Assembly (NCBI GenBank): GCA_905331475.1 | Contig: CAJNYU010004421.1 | Coordinates: 1-64,000, forward strand | Direction: 5' to 3' | Length of the DNA stretch: 64,000 bases | Origin: Rotaria socialis | Taxonomy: Eukaryota > Rotifera > Eurotatoria > Philodinida > Philodinidae | Shown here: positions 51,097 to 63,505 of the stretch, one piece after another | Position numbering within the stretch: position 1 is the first letter of the stretch | Layout: each line of letters opens with the position of its first letter | Notes under the pieces: generated by a model | What the model was told of the DNA's origin: nothing | Database searches by the model: none | What the model saw: the letters and a program-made list of their open reading frames with translations, nothing else | Translations under genes and position numbers: made by a program

Positions 51097-54000
51097 TTAT
51101 TTTGATGTTTTTATTTTCGTCTTCATAATAGTAGTCTTACTCTTTTTCTTGCTCAACATCCATTTCGAAGACATTTTACCAATAAATGTTTTATAAAATT
51201 CTTCCTTGTAACTAGTCGATGGCAGAACATAGAGAATAAAACCAAGAATTTGTGGTGCATATGAAAGTAGATAGGAACCAAGCAGTGTATGATTTTGCGA
51301 ATTACTTAATTGTGAACATGCAAAACTGAATGTAAGAATGGCTTGTGGAAAAGCAGAAAGAACAATGATCGTTGGCGTCACATAAAGTTCTTTCTGAGAC
51401 TTGAATTGCTTTTTTAACATATCACTAAGCGATATCTTACGTCCAACTGCTTTCATTCGACTACGTCCAGCCAGAATAATTAAAAAAGTGATGCATAGGA
51501 TTTGAATGAAGAATGGAAAGAGATAATGAATGAGAGTAGAGATTCGATTGTAAGTAGATACTGAACTGATACCAAAATTTGTTACACAAATTGATGAACC
51601 AGTGGCACGATTTCGAATTATTGTGTAATAGATTATTTCATGCACGTGCATACTGAAGAGTACGATCAATGTAAAAAAACTGATCCCGAGAGCTAGACGA
51701 GGGTTTTTTAGAGCCGATGAACTTGAATAGAGAATCATAGAAAGACGATCAACAGTTATCCAACTTGTCAACCAGTTAGTTGATCTAGTCATCACTGAAA
51801 AAAAATAAGAAATCACTTTGCATGAACCAATATCAGCAATTCCAAAGGTAATTTGTATAAATTTGAAAAGCAAGCAGACCAAAGAAATTTGATTGAGGCA
51901 ACTTACAATCAACAAATAATTACCGACACCAAACTTTCGAGGCGTTGGACGTTTGAATGTGACGAATGAACAGAAATTATTCAGGAGTCCAATGATGAAG
52001 AGAAGACAAACTATAGACACATAGATTAGCTTTACTTCTTTTGAGTAGTTGACAAGAAACGAATCGAGAGTAAAACCAAATGCTTGCATGCTAAATTCAC
52101 ATTGATGTCCTTGATGACAAGAGAGACAAAGGCAAATGAAGTCGTTGGGATCTTCTAGATCACCTTGAAGACATTTTCCTCCAGACAAACATTGGTAACA
52201 AAAATCATGTTCAATATCGAGCATGAAACATTCAGCACGATAGTGATCTTGTTGACAAATACAAAAATAATTTTCATCTCGAAAACAGACACGTTGAGTA
52301 TTATTGTGACAGATGTGATGATAGTTGAAGACGGCCGAAACAGATGGATTGATTCCTGAAAATAAAATCTATTTCATATGAATATTATCATTGGTAGAAA
52401 AATTGACCTTCAGAGAATAGTAATGATGCATGTGGACAGTGTTGTGGAGATGATGTGATATTAATCTTTGATTGATTTCTCCAAAAGTATATGAGAAAAT
52501 ATTGTGGATGTGATAGATCTTCGTAAATTTTGAGAACTCCAAGTGGAGGTGCATAGTCACTACGATGGTAGAAACTAATTGCCGATGGCAATCCAATATA
52601 GCTTTTCTGATATGCGATAAGCAGAAAGCCAGTTGGGAAATATGAATAAAGTTGAACAACAGTTCCACGAGCGATCAGCATTTTCGTCATGTTCAAATTG
52701 ATATAAATAGACATCTTCTCATCTCGACATTGATGTCCATGGAATCGTTCTGAACAGTGGCACATATAGGAATTTTCACCATTTGGGTCATATTTTGAAA
52801 AACAAGTTCCGTTGTTCAAGCATGGATTGAGATCACAATTGTCGTATTTCAAATTGCAACGTGGTCCAAAATGATCCAATGGGCAGATACAATAAAATTC
52901 TTTTTCTTTCGCTTGTCGATCAGAATCATCAGGCCGACAAAACGAATTGACTGAGCAATATGTTTCACAAAGAGGCGTGTACATACTGCAATTTATTCCA
53001 TAGTAACCACTTTTACAAGAACAATAATGCGAGTTGTGGTGGTTGAAAACTGGAAGACAAGTGGAATTCTCATTACAATATTTATTAGAACAAGGATCAA
53101 GTGTTGTATTCCCTAGCCAAGATGGGAATTTCAATACGACAGCCAAGCGAAAAGCTGGTAGATAGTCGAAATAGATTAGATAATGCCAAGAGCCAATTTC
53201 TCTTACAGTGTTGTTCTTGTTAAGAGCGAAAACATCAAGATGAACTGAATACGGATGATTATGATTGACATCACTTTGATTGAAATAGCGCCAATACTTA
53301 TGTGCAAGCATTTCAGTAGAACGCGAATAGAGAAGATAAAACTTATGTTTGATGATCTGGATTCTTTCGGATATTGGAACAACATGAAATGCGTGATTAT
53401 CAATTATCCCAGGACGAGCTTTACGACGTCCGTATACGGTGAAATACGGGCCGTATACGACGGTAAATCGCCGTATTTGGCCGTATTACATGGCTCCGTA
53501 TTACGATCGTAAATCTCCGTGTCGTAATACGGTGAAATACGATCAAAAACGACCGTAAAGCGCCGTATTTCGCCGTATACGGCACGGAGATTTACGATCG
53601 TAATACGGAGCCATGTAATACGGCCAAATACGGCGATTTACCGTCGTATACGACCGTGTATGTTCGACCTGGGATTCTATTATTGAAAAGAAGATTAACT
53701 TTGATTTTGAATGTCATGTTCGAAATGGTCTTGAATTCTGTAGTCTGATTGATATGTGCAATAATACTGATTCGATCACTGAAGAATTGGCACCAATCAC
53801 CATAATAAGCAGGTGGACATAGACATCGAGTTTCATTGATTTCAACAACAGCGATACCTCGATTACATTGATACGAATGTACTTTGAAAGATTGATCATT
53901 TCGAAGATTGATGATGGACTTCGATGATTGATGTTTATTAGTCTTCAGTGTACCTTCGATGGGAAATGATATATTGGGGATTAATACACGACGTTCCCGT

Positions 54001-56677
54001 GAAAGTCGCTTCTTACTATTGCGATATAGAATTTTATTTTCGAAATTACCAGATGGACACCAATATTCATCTTCTCCATTCAAACAATCAACTTTTTTTT
54101 ATCGCACCGTGCACCTCTCTTGCAATGATTGTCTGTGAGACAGATGAAATCGTTCGGTTGGGAGCATGATCCCTCTTTATCTCGGTAGTGTGAACAAAGA
54201 ATCTGGGTGCAGTTACGTCCCTTGTAACAACTGTATAAGTTAATTATGTGATCAGTTCCACAGCGAAAATTGAAACCCCACATGCCCCCAAGACCCGCGT
54301 TTGATGTGAATGTGTTTTTTTCATCATAAGCATTATGGCAATCTTCCACACCATCGCCAATCTGAGTAAGATTAATGCATGGACGATTCAATGTCATATT
54401 CAACGGGTTTAATACTCCAGATAGATAGCAACCAAATTCAAATGACACATTGCAGTATTTGGAAAATGGTGCGTTAGAATATCGTATTCGACATTTTTCA
54501 ACATGAAAAGAAAAATTTCGGAGTAGAGAATTATGACTTAACCTATTCTGATTGAGCAAAATAGCTTCTTCATCAGATGCATCAGAGCAATCCCATTCGC
54601 CGTCACAAACCCAATCGAGTGCAATACACTGTCCTGTTCCACATTGATATTCATCGTTCTTACATATCCAATATTTGCATGAAGAAGACATTTCGTCAAC
54701 ATGTTTCTCCAAATCCCAGAAACTATCACAATACTGTTGAAAAGAGATGCGATCTATTGTCGTTTGCCGTTCACGATTAACAAGTGGTGTATTACTACTG
54801 AAATTCCTAGCAGACGATTGTTGAATGTATGTTTTCACAAGATGGCAGTCGGTTTTTAGATTTGTGGAACATGGAAGATTCCATTTTATACCACTACCAG
54901 TGCCATACAAACTTTCGTCATAGTTATTCAAACAGTTAGGAATCCCTGTGTCCAATCGATTGAGTGTGAGACATTTGCGTTCATTATTATCATAACATTG
55001 AAAACGATGTCGCCCGACATTTGCCATGCAGTAACTCTTGCCAGGAACCATTCTCTCATCTTGTCCATCCCAGCAATCAGCATGTCCATCACGAATTCGA
55101 TATTGTGAGATGCATTCTCCTTTTCTAGTACACATGTTAAGATTAACAGCATATGGTCGACGATTGAATGTTAATGAGTAATTCCAGCAGAACTGATGAT
55201 TTTTATGAGGTGATTCAAAATACCTATATATTAATCCAGGAGTTTTGGTTTCACAAAGTACATGGTTGAAGCGTCGATCGAGTATCAGCTCATCAACCTC
55301 ACCGACCACTACAGGACCTTTGATCCAAATAAGATATCCTCGACATTTTAGACTTCCAGAAAGATAAACATACTGAAAATTTAGATTTCCTGTGAAGCTA
55401 CTGTAGTTGTACTTGACGATCACATTTGAATTGATTAACCCTTGTGGAGGATAGACAATGAGTCGCTCTGAATCTTGACATTCATGTATCATCATGTCTG
55501 TACAATTTCGCTCATTGCATGGACAATTATGCTCGAAATTTTTCGATAAAACAAATCGAAAGAGATATTGACATTTGTCGTATTGGGAGATGTTTGACGC
55601 AATAATCTGGTTCCATGCAGGGTATCGAGAATCATCATAGTCTTTATCTGGACAACATAATCCACTTTCGAGTGTCCAAGTCGATCGATGTGGACTCACT
55701 GCACACATGTAATTTAGATTCCGCTTGTTGAAACAGTCCTCTCGTGCTTCGACTACTCGTTGAAATGCCACTCGTGTCTCCCAGTAAACACATTCCCCAT
55801 CGCCGCAAGAGTACATGTAGCTCACGCATAAGTGTTCGTCACATTCCATCGCTTTCGGATAGAACGGACACGTTTGTTCATGTTCACTATAATATTCATC
55901 ACTCCAATCCATACAATCATGATCACCTATGAAAGCGATCACTGGAATGAAAATTTCTGAGTACAGTCGACAGTACTTACCATCCAACCAGAATTCTTCT
56001 GGAATGCACATTCCATTTGTGCATCGAAATTCATCATCCTCACATTCATTGAATTCTAATTTGTCACAATTTTCTTCATCAGTACCATTTAAATACTCTT
56101 GAGCACCGTCACAAATATCTCTCCAATCGAGACAGAGAGGACTCGATGGACATGGCAATGTCTCATAGCAAATAATCTTTCCATATCGTTGAGTGTTCCA
56201 TGAATCACCTGTTCGCTTTTGTTCAAACTGAGCTTTTATTGCCTCAGAAAATAATTCTACTTCATGTGTCAATTGATACTCACAATATTTTCCAAATGTT
56301 CCCGATTTTGTGCAATTACACACAAATCGATCATCGTCGTCGTCAATAAACGAGTCATTGTAGAAAACACTAGCATATAAATCTGCCATCTCAACACTTG
56401 AAATCCACTTGAGAACGATGTTTGGATGAATTTCTTCATTGAGTAGATGCCGGAAGAGTCTCTTCTCCCCATGATTATTACATTCATTCTTTCGTCGATT
56501 GTATGATTGATTTCCGCCTGGGCGACGGCAATATGAAATTTCCTCTCCATCATTGGGCACATAATAGACACAATCAAATTTCTCGACTGCCTCTTCCTTT
56601 TCAGTGTTGTAAAGCAGAACTCGACCATCTCTAATGGTAAAGATTAAGGCGAAAGTTACTAGTAGAGGCGTTAGCAT
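51097..56677 (-). CDS. large LDL-A/EGF ectodomain 7TM receptor, interrupted (possible pseudogene)
   Basis: The gene starts at ATG 56677 with a signal-peptide-like stretch (MLTPLLVTFALIFTI). Exon blocks are 55981-56677, about 54101-55926, 53674-54093, 52408-53407 and 51097-52355. The ectodomain has multiple LDL-A-type modules (for example QCIALDWVCDGEWDCSDASD near 54600), then EGF-like modules (DNCDLNPCLNNGTC near 52820). The last exon has seven hydrophobic segments: TM1 starts LIYVSIVCLLFIIGLLNNF near 52020 and TM7 ends LGFILYVLPSTSYKEEF. Such mosaic receptors are rhodopsin-like GPCRs whose ligands are mostly unknown. Two lesions occur: an eight-base A run at 54093-54100 shifts the frame inside an LDL-A module, and a 266-bp palindromic element (53408-53673) introduces a stop unless spliced. 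Everything else is intact, so it is either a young pseudogene or a live gene with an assembly error plus a spliced insert. Confidence 0.82.
53408..53673. mobile_element. 266-bp perfect-palindrome element of CCGTAT-like units inside receptor coding sequence
   Basis: The ends are CCCAGGACGAGC and, on the other strand, CCCAGGTCGAAC, flanked by an AT dinucleotide on both sides. Inside, 53452-53521 and 53583-53652 are perfect 70-base inverted repeats separated by 61 bases, and the whole is built from variants of CCGTAT, TACGG and CGTAAA. It has no coding capacity of its own. Removing it with one AT leaves the receptor frame open. Candidate splice sites inside its ends (CCCAG|GTCGAA and GTAAAG|CTCG) would also keep the frame. 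Confidence 0.9.
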
Positions 56678-57872
56678 CTTTTCACTATATCACTCTCATA
56701 GTTCATATGAGCAGATAACTACTATTGATACTAATCTATCTATATAGCTATCTTTCAAGAGAGAAAAGATGACAAAGAAAAATCACGTTCAAAATTATTT
56801 TTGATTGCATGCTACTTTTCAATATTATCATATTTCATTGGATGCTCACGTTTGAAACAGCATTGATGAGTAAATAGTTCATAAATGATGGCACACATGA
56901 AAAAAGATGTCATGAAATGAGACATGCTATTATGCATGATATTTACGATGGGAACTAGTGCTTCCAGTCTGGCCTGCAAAACAATGGCTGAAATTTTTTA
57001 TATTGATTAAGTCTTATTATGAGTGGTAGTAAAGTTTTAAAATACCTGTATAAATACGTTAGGTTAAATTTTTACTTTAACTTTGATAATTGGTTATAAA
57101 ATGTCACGCTTTAATTTTAAGATTAACACCTGCTACATAACTTCATTTTCACTGCTTTAGGATGTGGGTCGATATGCTTGTGCGACATATCATCACACCC
57201 ACATTCTCTATTTTCGGCTAAATAATTTTGAATTCAGTTGTCAGAATTCTTGACAATTCATCTTTACCCAGGTCAATGATCCTGAGTCGTAAACAGTGTT
57301 ACGATGAAATACGGTCGTCGTAAACGAACATCGTAACTAAACGCTAGAGTAAATTACCCTAATAACAGCACTAAAAAAATTACATGACTTCATTGATTAG
57401 ACGTGTGGTCTAACAAATCTGAAGATATAGTGATGATCATGATTAATAAAACTCGCATTGGGTAAATTATTTTATAGATATCTTTCAAGTACAAAAAGTG
57501 TTTAAATAGGGTGTGGGAGCGAGTATGAGTTTGAGTGCTCTAGTGATGGACCGCCCAGCAATTTTCCAATGTTAAAAATTACAAAAACTCACGTAAATAA
57601 AACGATAGTTACGAAACTTATGCGAAAATAGATCTCTACCACGATCAATTAGACTCTTCGGCTACTCTTCCGTAACTTCGTATTTTCTTTCGTAATATTT
57701 CGTTTCTTATGAAGCTCTTGCGGCCTATCACTAGAGTGCTCTTAAGAACGATGCCCACACCCACAACAAAGATGTCGCATTATACGCTTATCAGATGGGT
57801 ATGTATCAATTAATCAGATTTTACGTTAAAATAAAATGATAAAAATATAAGTCAAAGAAAGATGAAACTGTG
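56678..57872. other. noncoding stretch with a hAT-type MITE
   Basis: The stretch lies upstream of the large receptor and downstream of the 2TM gene. It holds the 193-bp MITE at 57541-57733, short TGTGGG/CCCACA tracts near 57194, 57509 and 57754, and at 57268 a CCCAGGTC start followed by CGTAAA-like units, possibly a decayed relative of the palindromic element. Confidence 0.5.
57541..57733. mobile_element. 193-bp hAT-type miniature element with 8-bp target duplication
   Basis: The ends TAGTGATGGACCGC and, on the other strand, TAGTGATAGGCCGC match at 12 of 14 positions. Both sides carry the identical octamer GAGTGCTC (57533-57540 and 57734-57741). An 8-bp duplication is diagnostic of the hAT superfamily. 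No open frame, so it is nonautonomous. Confidence 0.88.
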
Positions 57873-58843
57873 CTACAAATCAGGTTGCGCTCGGAGACGA
57901 CATAAAATGATGAATGAAATAATAGCAAATGGAACAGCTACGGCACCAATTATAAGTAAAATGAGCGGATAAAAAGTAGTTGGCTTGTACCATATTAGTT
58001 CAGACCATTTCTTTGTATTGTACCAACATGGATACGAAGAACCAACCTAAACAAACAAATATTCTTGCAAACAAACGCTTAGCCAATCCACGGGAAATAA
58101 ACAAGAGAATTTCTTTCACCCACTTCTAACTAAAGAGAATCGTAAGATTCTTCGACAAGAATCAAGTCAGTGGCAGCAAACGTACATCCGCTTTCTTTAT
58201 TCTCTGAAATTCAGGTTATCGAGAGGGATTATTCGAATATGAACTATTAATGCATATAATTATTCTTATAAGTAGATGAAAATAGGACAAGAACGATTCC
58301 TTGCACTGATCATAGATGATATTTCTTCAGGCGGAATTGATCGGGTAATGAAAAAGAAACGATTAATTCTGCAAATGAATTCATAAAAAAGACTTGAGTA
58401 AAATGTGTGCACGCATTTGAATCCTGCTGGAGTTGCAATGAAACATTGCTCATATATTCTCGTGGTTCTGTAAACGAGTAGCTGATAATACTACATACCT
58501 TGTATTTATCAGATGCGACTATCACGTGATCGAGAGATCGTTCTACATATCCGTGTATTGTTCCTTTGCGTGTTCCATTTTGACCGAATTCAACATGCCA
58601 GACTGGTGCATAACATTTCCCACGCCTTGCTCCGGCCTTGGAATTTTCGGTACATCTCAAGGAAGCGTCGTAGCTAGCTGATGTAACGCGGCAGGAATCT
58701 TCCGCATAGTGTAACACTTTATAGCGCTCTTGGAAAAAGAGTGAACCACCGACTCCAAGGCAGGCTACAACAACAACGGAGAAAAAACCTCCAACACCGA
58801 GCGCAATCTTCACTGATCGAGGCATGGAGCTAATCCCTGCCAT
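57873..58843 (-). CDS. two-transmembrane protein with BK-beta-like layout
   Basis: Two exons (58499-58843 and 57873-58046) join in frame over a 452-base GT-AG intron to give 172 residues. A short cytosolic N-terminus is followed by TM1 (IALGVGGFFSVVVVACLGVGG), an extracellular loop with spaced cysteines (EDSCRVTSA, LRCTENSK, GKCYAPVW, YPCWYN) and an N-glycosylation sequon, then TM2 (TFYPLILLIIGAVAVPFAII) and a short basic tail. This topology, with a Cys-x-Val start and a Pro-Cys-Trp/Phe-Tyr-Asn end to the loop, resembles KCNMB beta subunits of calcium-activated potassium channels; I infer only structural likeness. Reading into the intron gives a 177-codon frame without TM2, a possible retained-intron form or an annotation trap. 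The acceptor before the ATG suggests a 5' UTR intron. Confidence 0.7.
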
Positions 58844-59999
58844 AGGATAGAATCTAAAAGAATGTAATATAATTCGCTTCTTTGTCTTTTAATTGATATA
58901 CAGGTAATCGAGCAGACTGAGCTTCTCCACCGACTGTTGAGCCTCCCATTGAAGATTTTTCAGATAACCTTTGGTAAAAATAAAAAAAGACACAAACAAA
59001 ATCATCGGATCTCTTTCCCTATAGTCTTAAACTGCTTAACTTAATTTATGATCCTTTTACAAACCGTTAACATTTGTAACAGAATAGCATCAACTAAACG
59101 TGAAATTGCAGGCAGACATGGCTATGCTCTTCAAGGAAAATACGATTGCATGTCATGCTTGAACTTAAAAGGTTTGCGTGGGATATAACAAGGATCTGAC
59201 GATTCTTGGAACACCAATTTACTTTTTTTTTTGAATTTAGCTAATTGCAAACTAGATCGATCAAATACAGAATCACTTACATCAGTTATACTTTGTCAAG
59301 GTGCCCCTACGCTAAATTAACAGGAGCTTTTAGAGGCCAAGTATCGAAAAATCATTTTTTACTACGAAAAAAAGTAATTTTAATAAGAAAATCTTGTTCC
59401 TTTACGTTAAAGTTTGGTTTCAAGTCAAGGAGGTAAACAAAAGTTAGGTACCCAAGCCACATCAGTACCTTCACCACTTGTCTTGGCAGTATCTCACCAC
59501 TAAATTTTAGGGGAAGGTGCTCATATTGAACACTGCTCGAGGAGCTGCAGGGTGAGGCTAAGGATGTAAGTGGGAATTTCAAGGATATTAGTGCATACAC
59601 CAGCGGCCCAAATAGTTTTCACACCCACTGGCGAATTGTCTCTTATTTCACTGAACTATTTAAATCATGTATTTTCGATGCTAAATCTGGATTTTCATGC
59701 TTAGGAAGTATACATTGTTGGAAGATCTTTTTTCGTCATCTAAAAAATTACTATAAAACAATCTGTAAGAAAGAAAGAAAATCATCATTTTGCAGAAATT
59801 TGCATGACGATTTCTTTTAGAAAATATATGTCACTAGCAGGCAAGCTGTCAATGATAATTGTGGAAAAAAAACATTCCCATGATTTCTAGCAGGTTTATT
59901 AGATTCGAAATATATTTCTAACAGAAAGTATTTCAGGTTCGATCGCTAAATAGTTGTCAAATAACCGGTAACAATAGAGGATCATTTGAGACGATTCAA

Positions 60000-60765
60000 A
60001 GTGAACGTAAGTAAATTTAGCAGTAGATTCGATTCTTTTGACCAAATATGCACCCACTGAATTGCGTCAAATACAATATTGGCTGTGTCAAGTAGAGAAC
60101 TGAAATGCTTTTGGTTGACTACCTTTCAGAACCTAGAATCCCCGTGAAAACCTTAAAAATACACGTTTGCTTAATTACTTTTCACTAAGACTTCCAGTAA
60201 AATGGTCAAATATTAACTCTAAAAAGAAGTGAAACATATTCCACTGGACGAGCTCTATCGAATGATAGGACTTTTATATGGATTTGAACAGTACTTTAAT
60301 TGAAAACTACCTATTACTACCCAAAAGGACTTGCTGCATCGGTATATTGATCAAATATTCGCTGTATGCGTTGTATCAGCTCTAAAAACGAGTGCGTCAT
60401 ATGTCAATTGACGAGCTCGAACTACTGGTGTGACTTTTGTATAGATATGAGTAGTGATTTACAGGATTAGTCTTCTGTAGGACGCATAATAGTCTCCTGG
60501 AGCTCGATTTGAATATGGCGCACTCCTTTTCAGAGTTGTCATAACTCTATGAGTGAATATTTGTTCGATATACTAGAATTCTCAGTGAAAAGTAACTAAA
60601 GAAACGTGTATTTGTAAGGTTCTGGCAGTTTTTATGGGAATTTTGGGTTCTGACAGGTAATCAATCGAAAGCATTTTCAATTCTCTATTTGAAAGAGTCG
60701 ATATCTTTTTTTGAAACAAGTCAGAGAGCGAATATTCGACTCTGCTACTAATTTTACTTACTTCC
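60000..60765. mobile_element. decayed foldback element
   Basis: The left arm (about 60000-60230) and right arm (about 60540-60765) are imperfect inverted copies. For example, CTTAAAAATACACGTTTGCT near 60150 pairs with AGAAACGTGTATTTGTAAGG near 60600, and CAGAACC flanks both. The centre has degenerate direct copies around ACGAGCTC. I estimate roughly 75-85% arm identity by eye. It is old and noncoding. Confidence 0.6.
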
Positions 60766-61517
60766 GTAGCGGTTTTTCGAGCTTGACAATTATTCAGAGC
60801 TTTTCATTTTTATACATCTTTTTAGATGTAGGCAAGTTTTTAATTCGCAGGTTGTGAAGGAGCACATGAAATATTGTATGGTGTCTGAATTCCGAGTCAA
60901 CGCCTTGCATCATATACAGGTAAATACGCAGAAAAGAAAATGAAAAAAATGATTTTGGTCTTTGCAATATTTTTTGTTTTGACTGATTGATCATCAAATC
61001 AATGTGTAGTAGAGTGTCTTCTGAATTGTCGAATGCAAATATAACGACACTTTTTTTTCTTTTTCTCTCCCTAGGAGAAACTAAGCACTCGCACATGTTT
61101 TTTTTGCTTTCTTTGCTTCTATTCGTTGTTAAGTCAACATCGTCCCACTCCTGTACAATTATTTTTCCTTTTATTCAATTCATAAGCGATGAAGATGAGG
61201 GTGAAATAAGCTATCATGACGAGTTTCGACCTTGAATAAATTTGATGATAGATATTGAATCATATTTTGGGCAAATTTTACCTGTTCAATTTTAATTAAA
61301 ACAAAGTGTTTTAATCTAGAACAGTGCGAAGAAATTAACATGGTTGTTTTTATTATTTCGCCCTCCTCTCTTTATTGTTACACCCAAAGCGTTTACAATT
61401 GATAGTGTATCTATCTTAAGTATGTGGATTAATTTGCATCACGGCAGGGTTCTTCTAATTTTTATTTTGTGAATGAAAAATGTTGCCGCTTTTTAAAGAT
61501 ATTTAGAGAAAAATATT

Positions 61518-61910
61518 TCAGATGAATAGACATATCCCATGAGTGATATCGCTGTTGCTTTCATTGTTGATAGAGTCTGTAAAGATCGTGAAACTATAAG
61601 ATGCATAAGATCGATACCACCAACGGTAAAAGCTTTCAAATCGATAGCTGGAAGATATGATGATTTTGCCCCATGTTTTTATTTCTAATACTTGAGATGA
61701 TCGGATGGGACCATTCAAATTTAATTTGAGTAGCTTTTCTCGCCTTCTCGACTTATATAACAGTTTTTGACGCAATTTGTGATATACCGTTTCATTCATA
61801 TCCTGTGATACAAGTTCTGCTTTGTAAAATTCAAAGAAGCTGTTGAATGCTTTGTGTAGGCAGCTTGGTTGATAGTCATTCAATAGCACCGATACGTCAA
61901 TATGAGCTAA
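61518..61910 (-). other. possible orphan exon
   Basis: After a possible acceptor (CATAATATAG near 61911) a frame of about 130 codons reads AHIDVSVLLNDYQPSCLHKA and includes NETVYHKLRQKLLYKSRRRE. Composition is reasonable for protein up to about residue 85 and less so afterwards. No family is recognised and no neighbouring exon is seen, so a gene fragment is possible. Confidence 0.22.
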
Positions 61911-63230
61911 CTATATTATGAAATATTTAACATTTAAACAAGTACGCCCAGCGCGTAGCATGGCAGTACATGGTATATTACGAAAAATGTGACGAGAATG
62001 ATCTGATAGGTGTGCGTGTGAGATGTATGCTTTCGTCTTCATTTCATATACACACCCACATCCAAATGTTTATATTTGCTTGAAATAATTATGATTAAAA
62101 TTACATTTAATTGAAATTATGCGTAGAATTATATTAAAGGAGACATCTGGGATAGTAATTTAAGTTATATTCAATTAGATACATATGATCTTAATTTTTA
62201 ATTAAATTAAATTGAGCTTTGATGGAAATTATATTGAAAGAAATATCTCGATATATCTTTGAAGTAATATTAATACCAAATTGTAGATGGTAATCGATCA
62301 GTCAAATTTGATAAAAATTATTAAGGACCAATAAAATGTTAAGTTATCAAGAAAATATTAACCGGATAGTTAATCTTGAAATACCAAATGGCTAGCATCA
62401 ATTATTGTATGCCCGCATTTTTTATTTCTTCCTCCTTTATATTTTACTTTATTCTGTTTTAATTTTTGAATTGTGCTTATATATTGTAATCTAGAGTCGT
62501 GATGAGGTCTTTATTACTGAGATTTTATCAAAGAACAGTTTTAAATAATATTTAATCTTCGACTCAATCGATGTATTTTTTAACTCATTTTCTCACACCC
62601 TAAACCATCGGATGAGATCTTTTTACCCGATTCAAACGCGCCATGGTAGCTGTTGCGTATTTCAATCAACTTCTTCAATACAAGATTCGGCATCATACTA
62701 TGATGTAGAATCAAAAAGAGCAACTATGTCGAAAATAAAAAGATCCAGAATTCAATGACTAAATCAGAAAATATTCAAAGAATGATCGTCTAACTATCGT
62801 TGCAAGTCCTTGGACTTAAATTAAACTGAAAATTTCGAAGAACCAATAACAGAGTGGGAACTCTCGGTCTCGATCTCGATTACTTTTGATCAAATTTTAT
62901 AAATTACACAAATACATGCAAACATGTGACCTGACGTGTGCCAATACGCAAGCATGTAAAGCAATTTATTTCAGACGGCTTTTCTTTCAGTAGAGAGAAT
63001 ATATATCATGTTTTTTTGTAACTCAAATTTGATTTTGAATCTCAAAGCAAATATTTATCATCTTGCAATGAACTGGAAGAAAAATTGTTTGTTTACTATG
63101 ATTCTGCGGTGAAAAGTGATTTATATACTATAAGTTCATTTAGTCGAATGTTTTCATATTAGATTTATAATTTTGACAACTTCACGCCAAACAACTATAA
63201 ATAGGATCATCTTTATTCTATTCGTAGCAA

Positions 63231-63505
63231 CCCAGGAGATTCAATCCGACCAGTGGATCCGATCGTTTCCGGCATCGGACCCTATGGATTCCGTTGCTTT
63301 TCGGTCGGCTCCGTTGAATTCCGACGATTTCCTAACTAACGGATTCCGGTCCGGTTTCCGCAGAAAAAATTCCGTTAAGTTCCGCAAAATTTCGACCCTA
63401 AATTCGTAGGAAATCGACGGAACCGATGGGAATTGATCGGAAACGGTCCGACGAAATCTGGACCGGAATCCGTTAGTTAGGAAATCGTCGGAATTCAACG
63501 GAACC
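63231..63505. mobile_element. palindromic element built of TTCCG-like units, right end apparently truncated
   Basis: It begins CCCAGGAGATTC, like the CCCAGG ends of the 53.4 kb element. Perfect 42-base inverted copies lie at 63311-63352 and 63460-63501, and the whole is made of variants of ATTCCG and CGGAAC. The left flank outside the arm is about 80 bases, but the right arm stops after four bases, where a TGTGGG tract begins. No coding capacity. Confidence 0.7.

Noticed and set aside
53255-53512. Plus-strand frame sharing its last 19 residues with a minus-strand frame
   Set aside because: The identity is a by-product of the 70-base perfect palindrome, not a duplicated gene.
58469-58499. 31-base GT-AG segment in the two-TM gene, the same length as one at 49748-50102
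   Set aside because: Using it leads to an early stop, whereas the 452-base intron restores a second TM. The equal lengths are probably coincidence and do not show a class of tiny introns.
60794-61235. Overlapping frames on both strands (60794-61096 and 60987-61235)
   Set aside because: Both are rich in Phe, Lys and Ser from poly-A/T runs, and neither has acceptable splice context or recognisable motifs.
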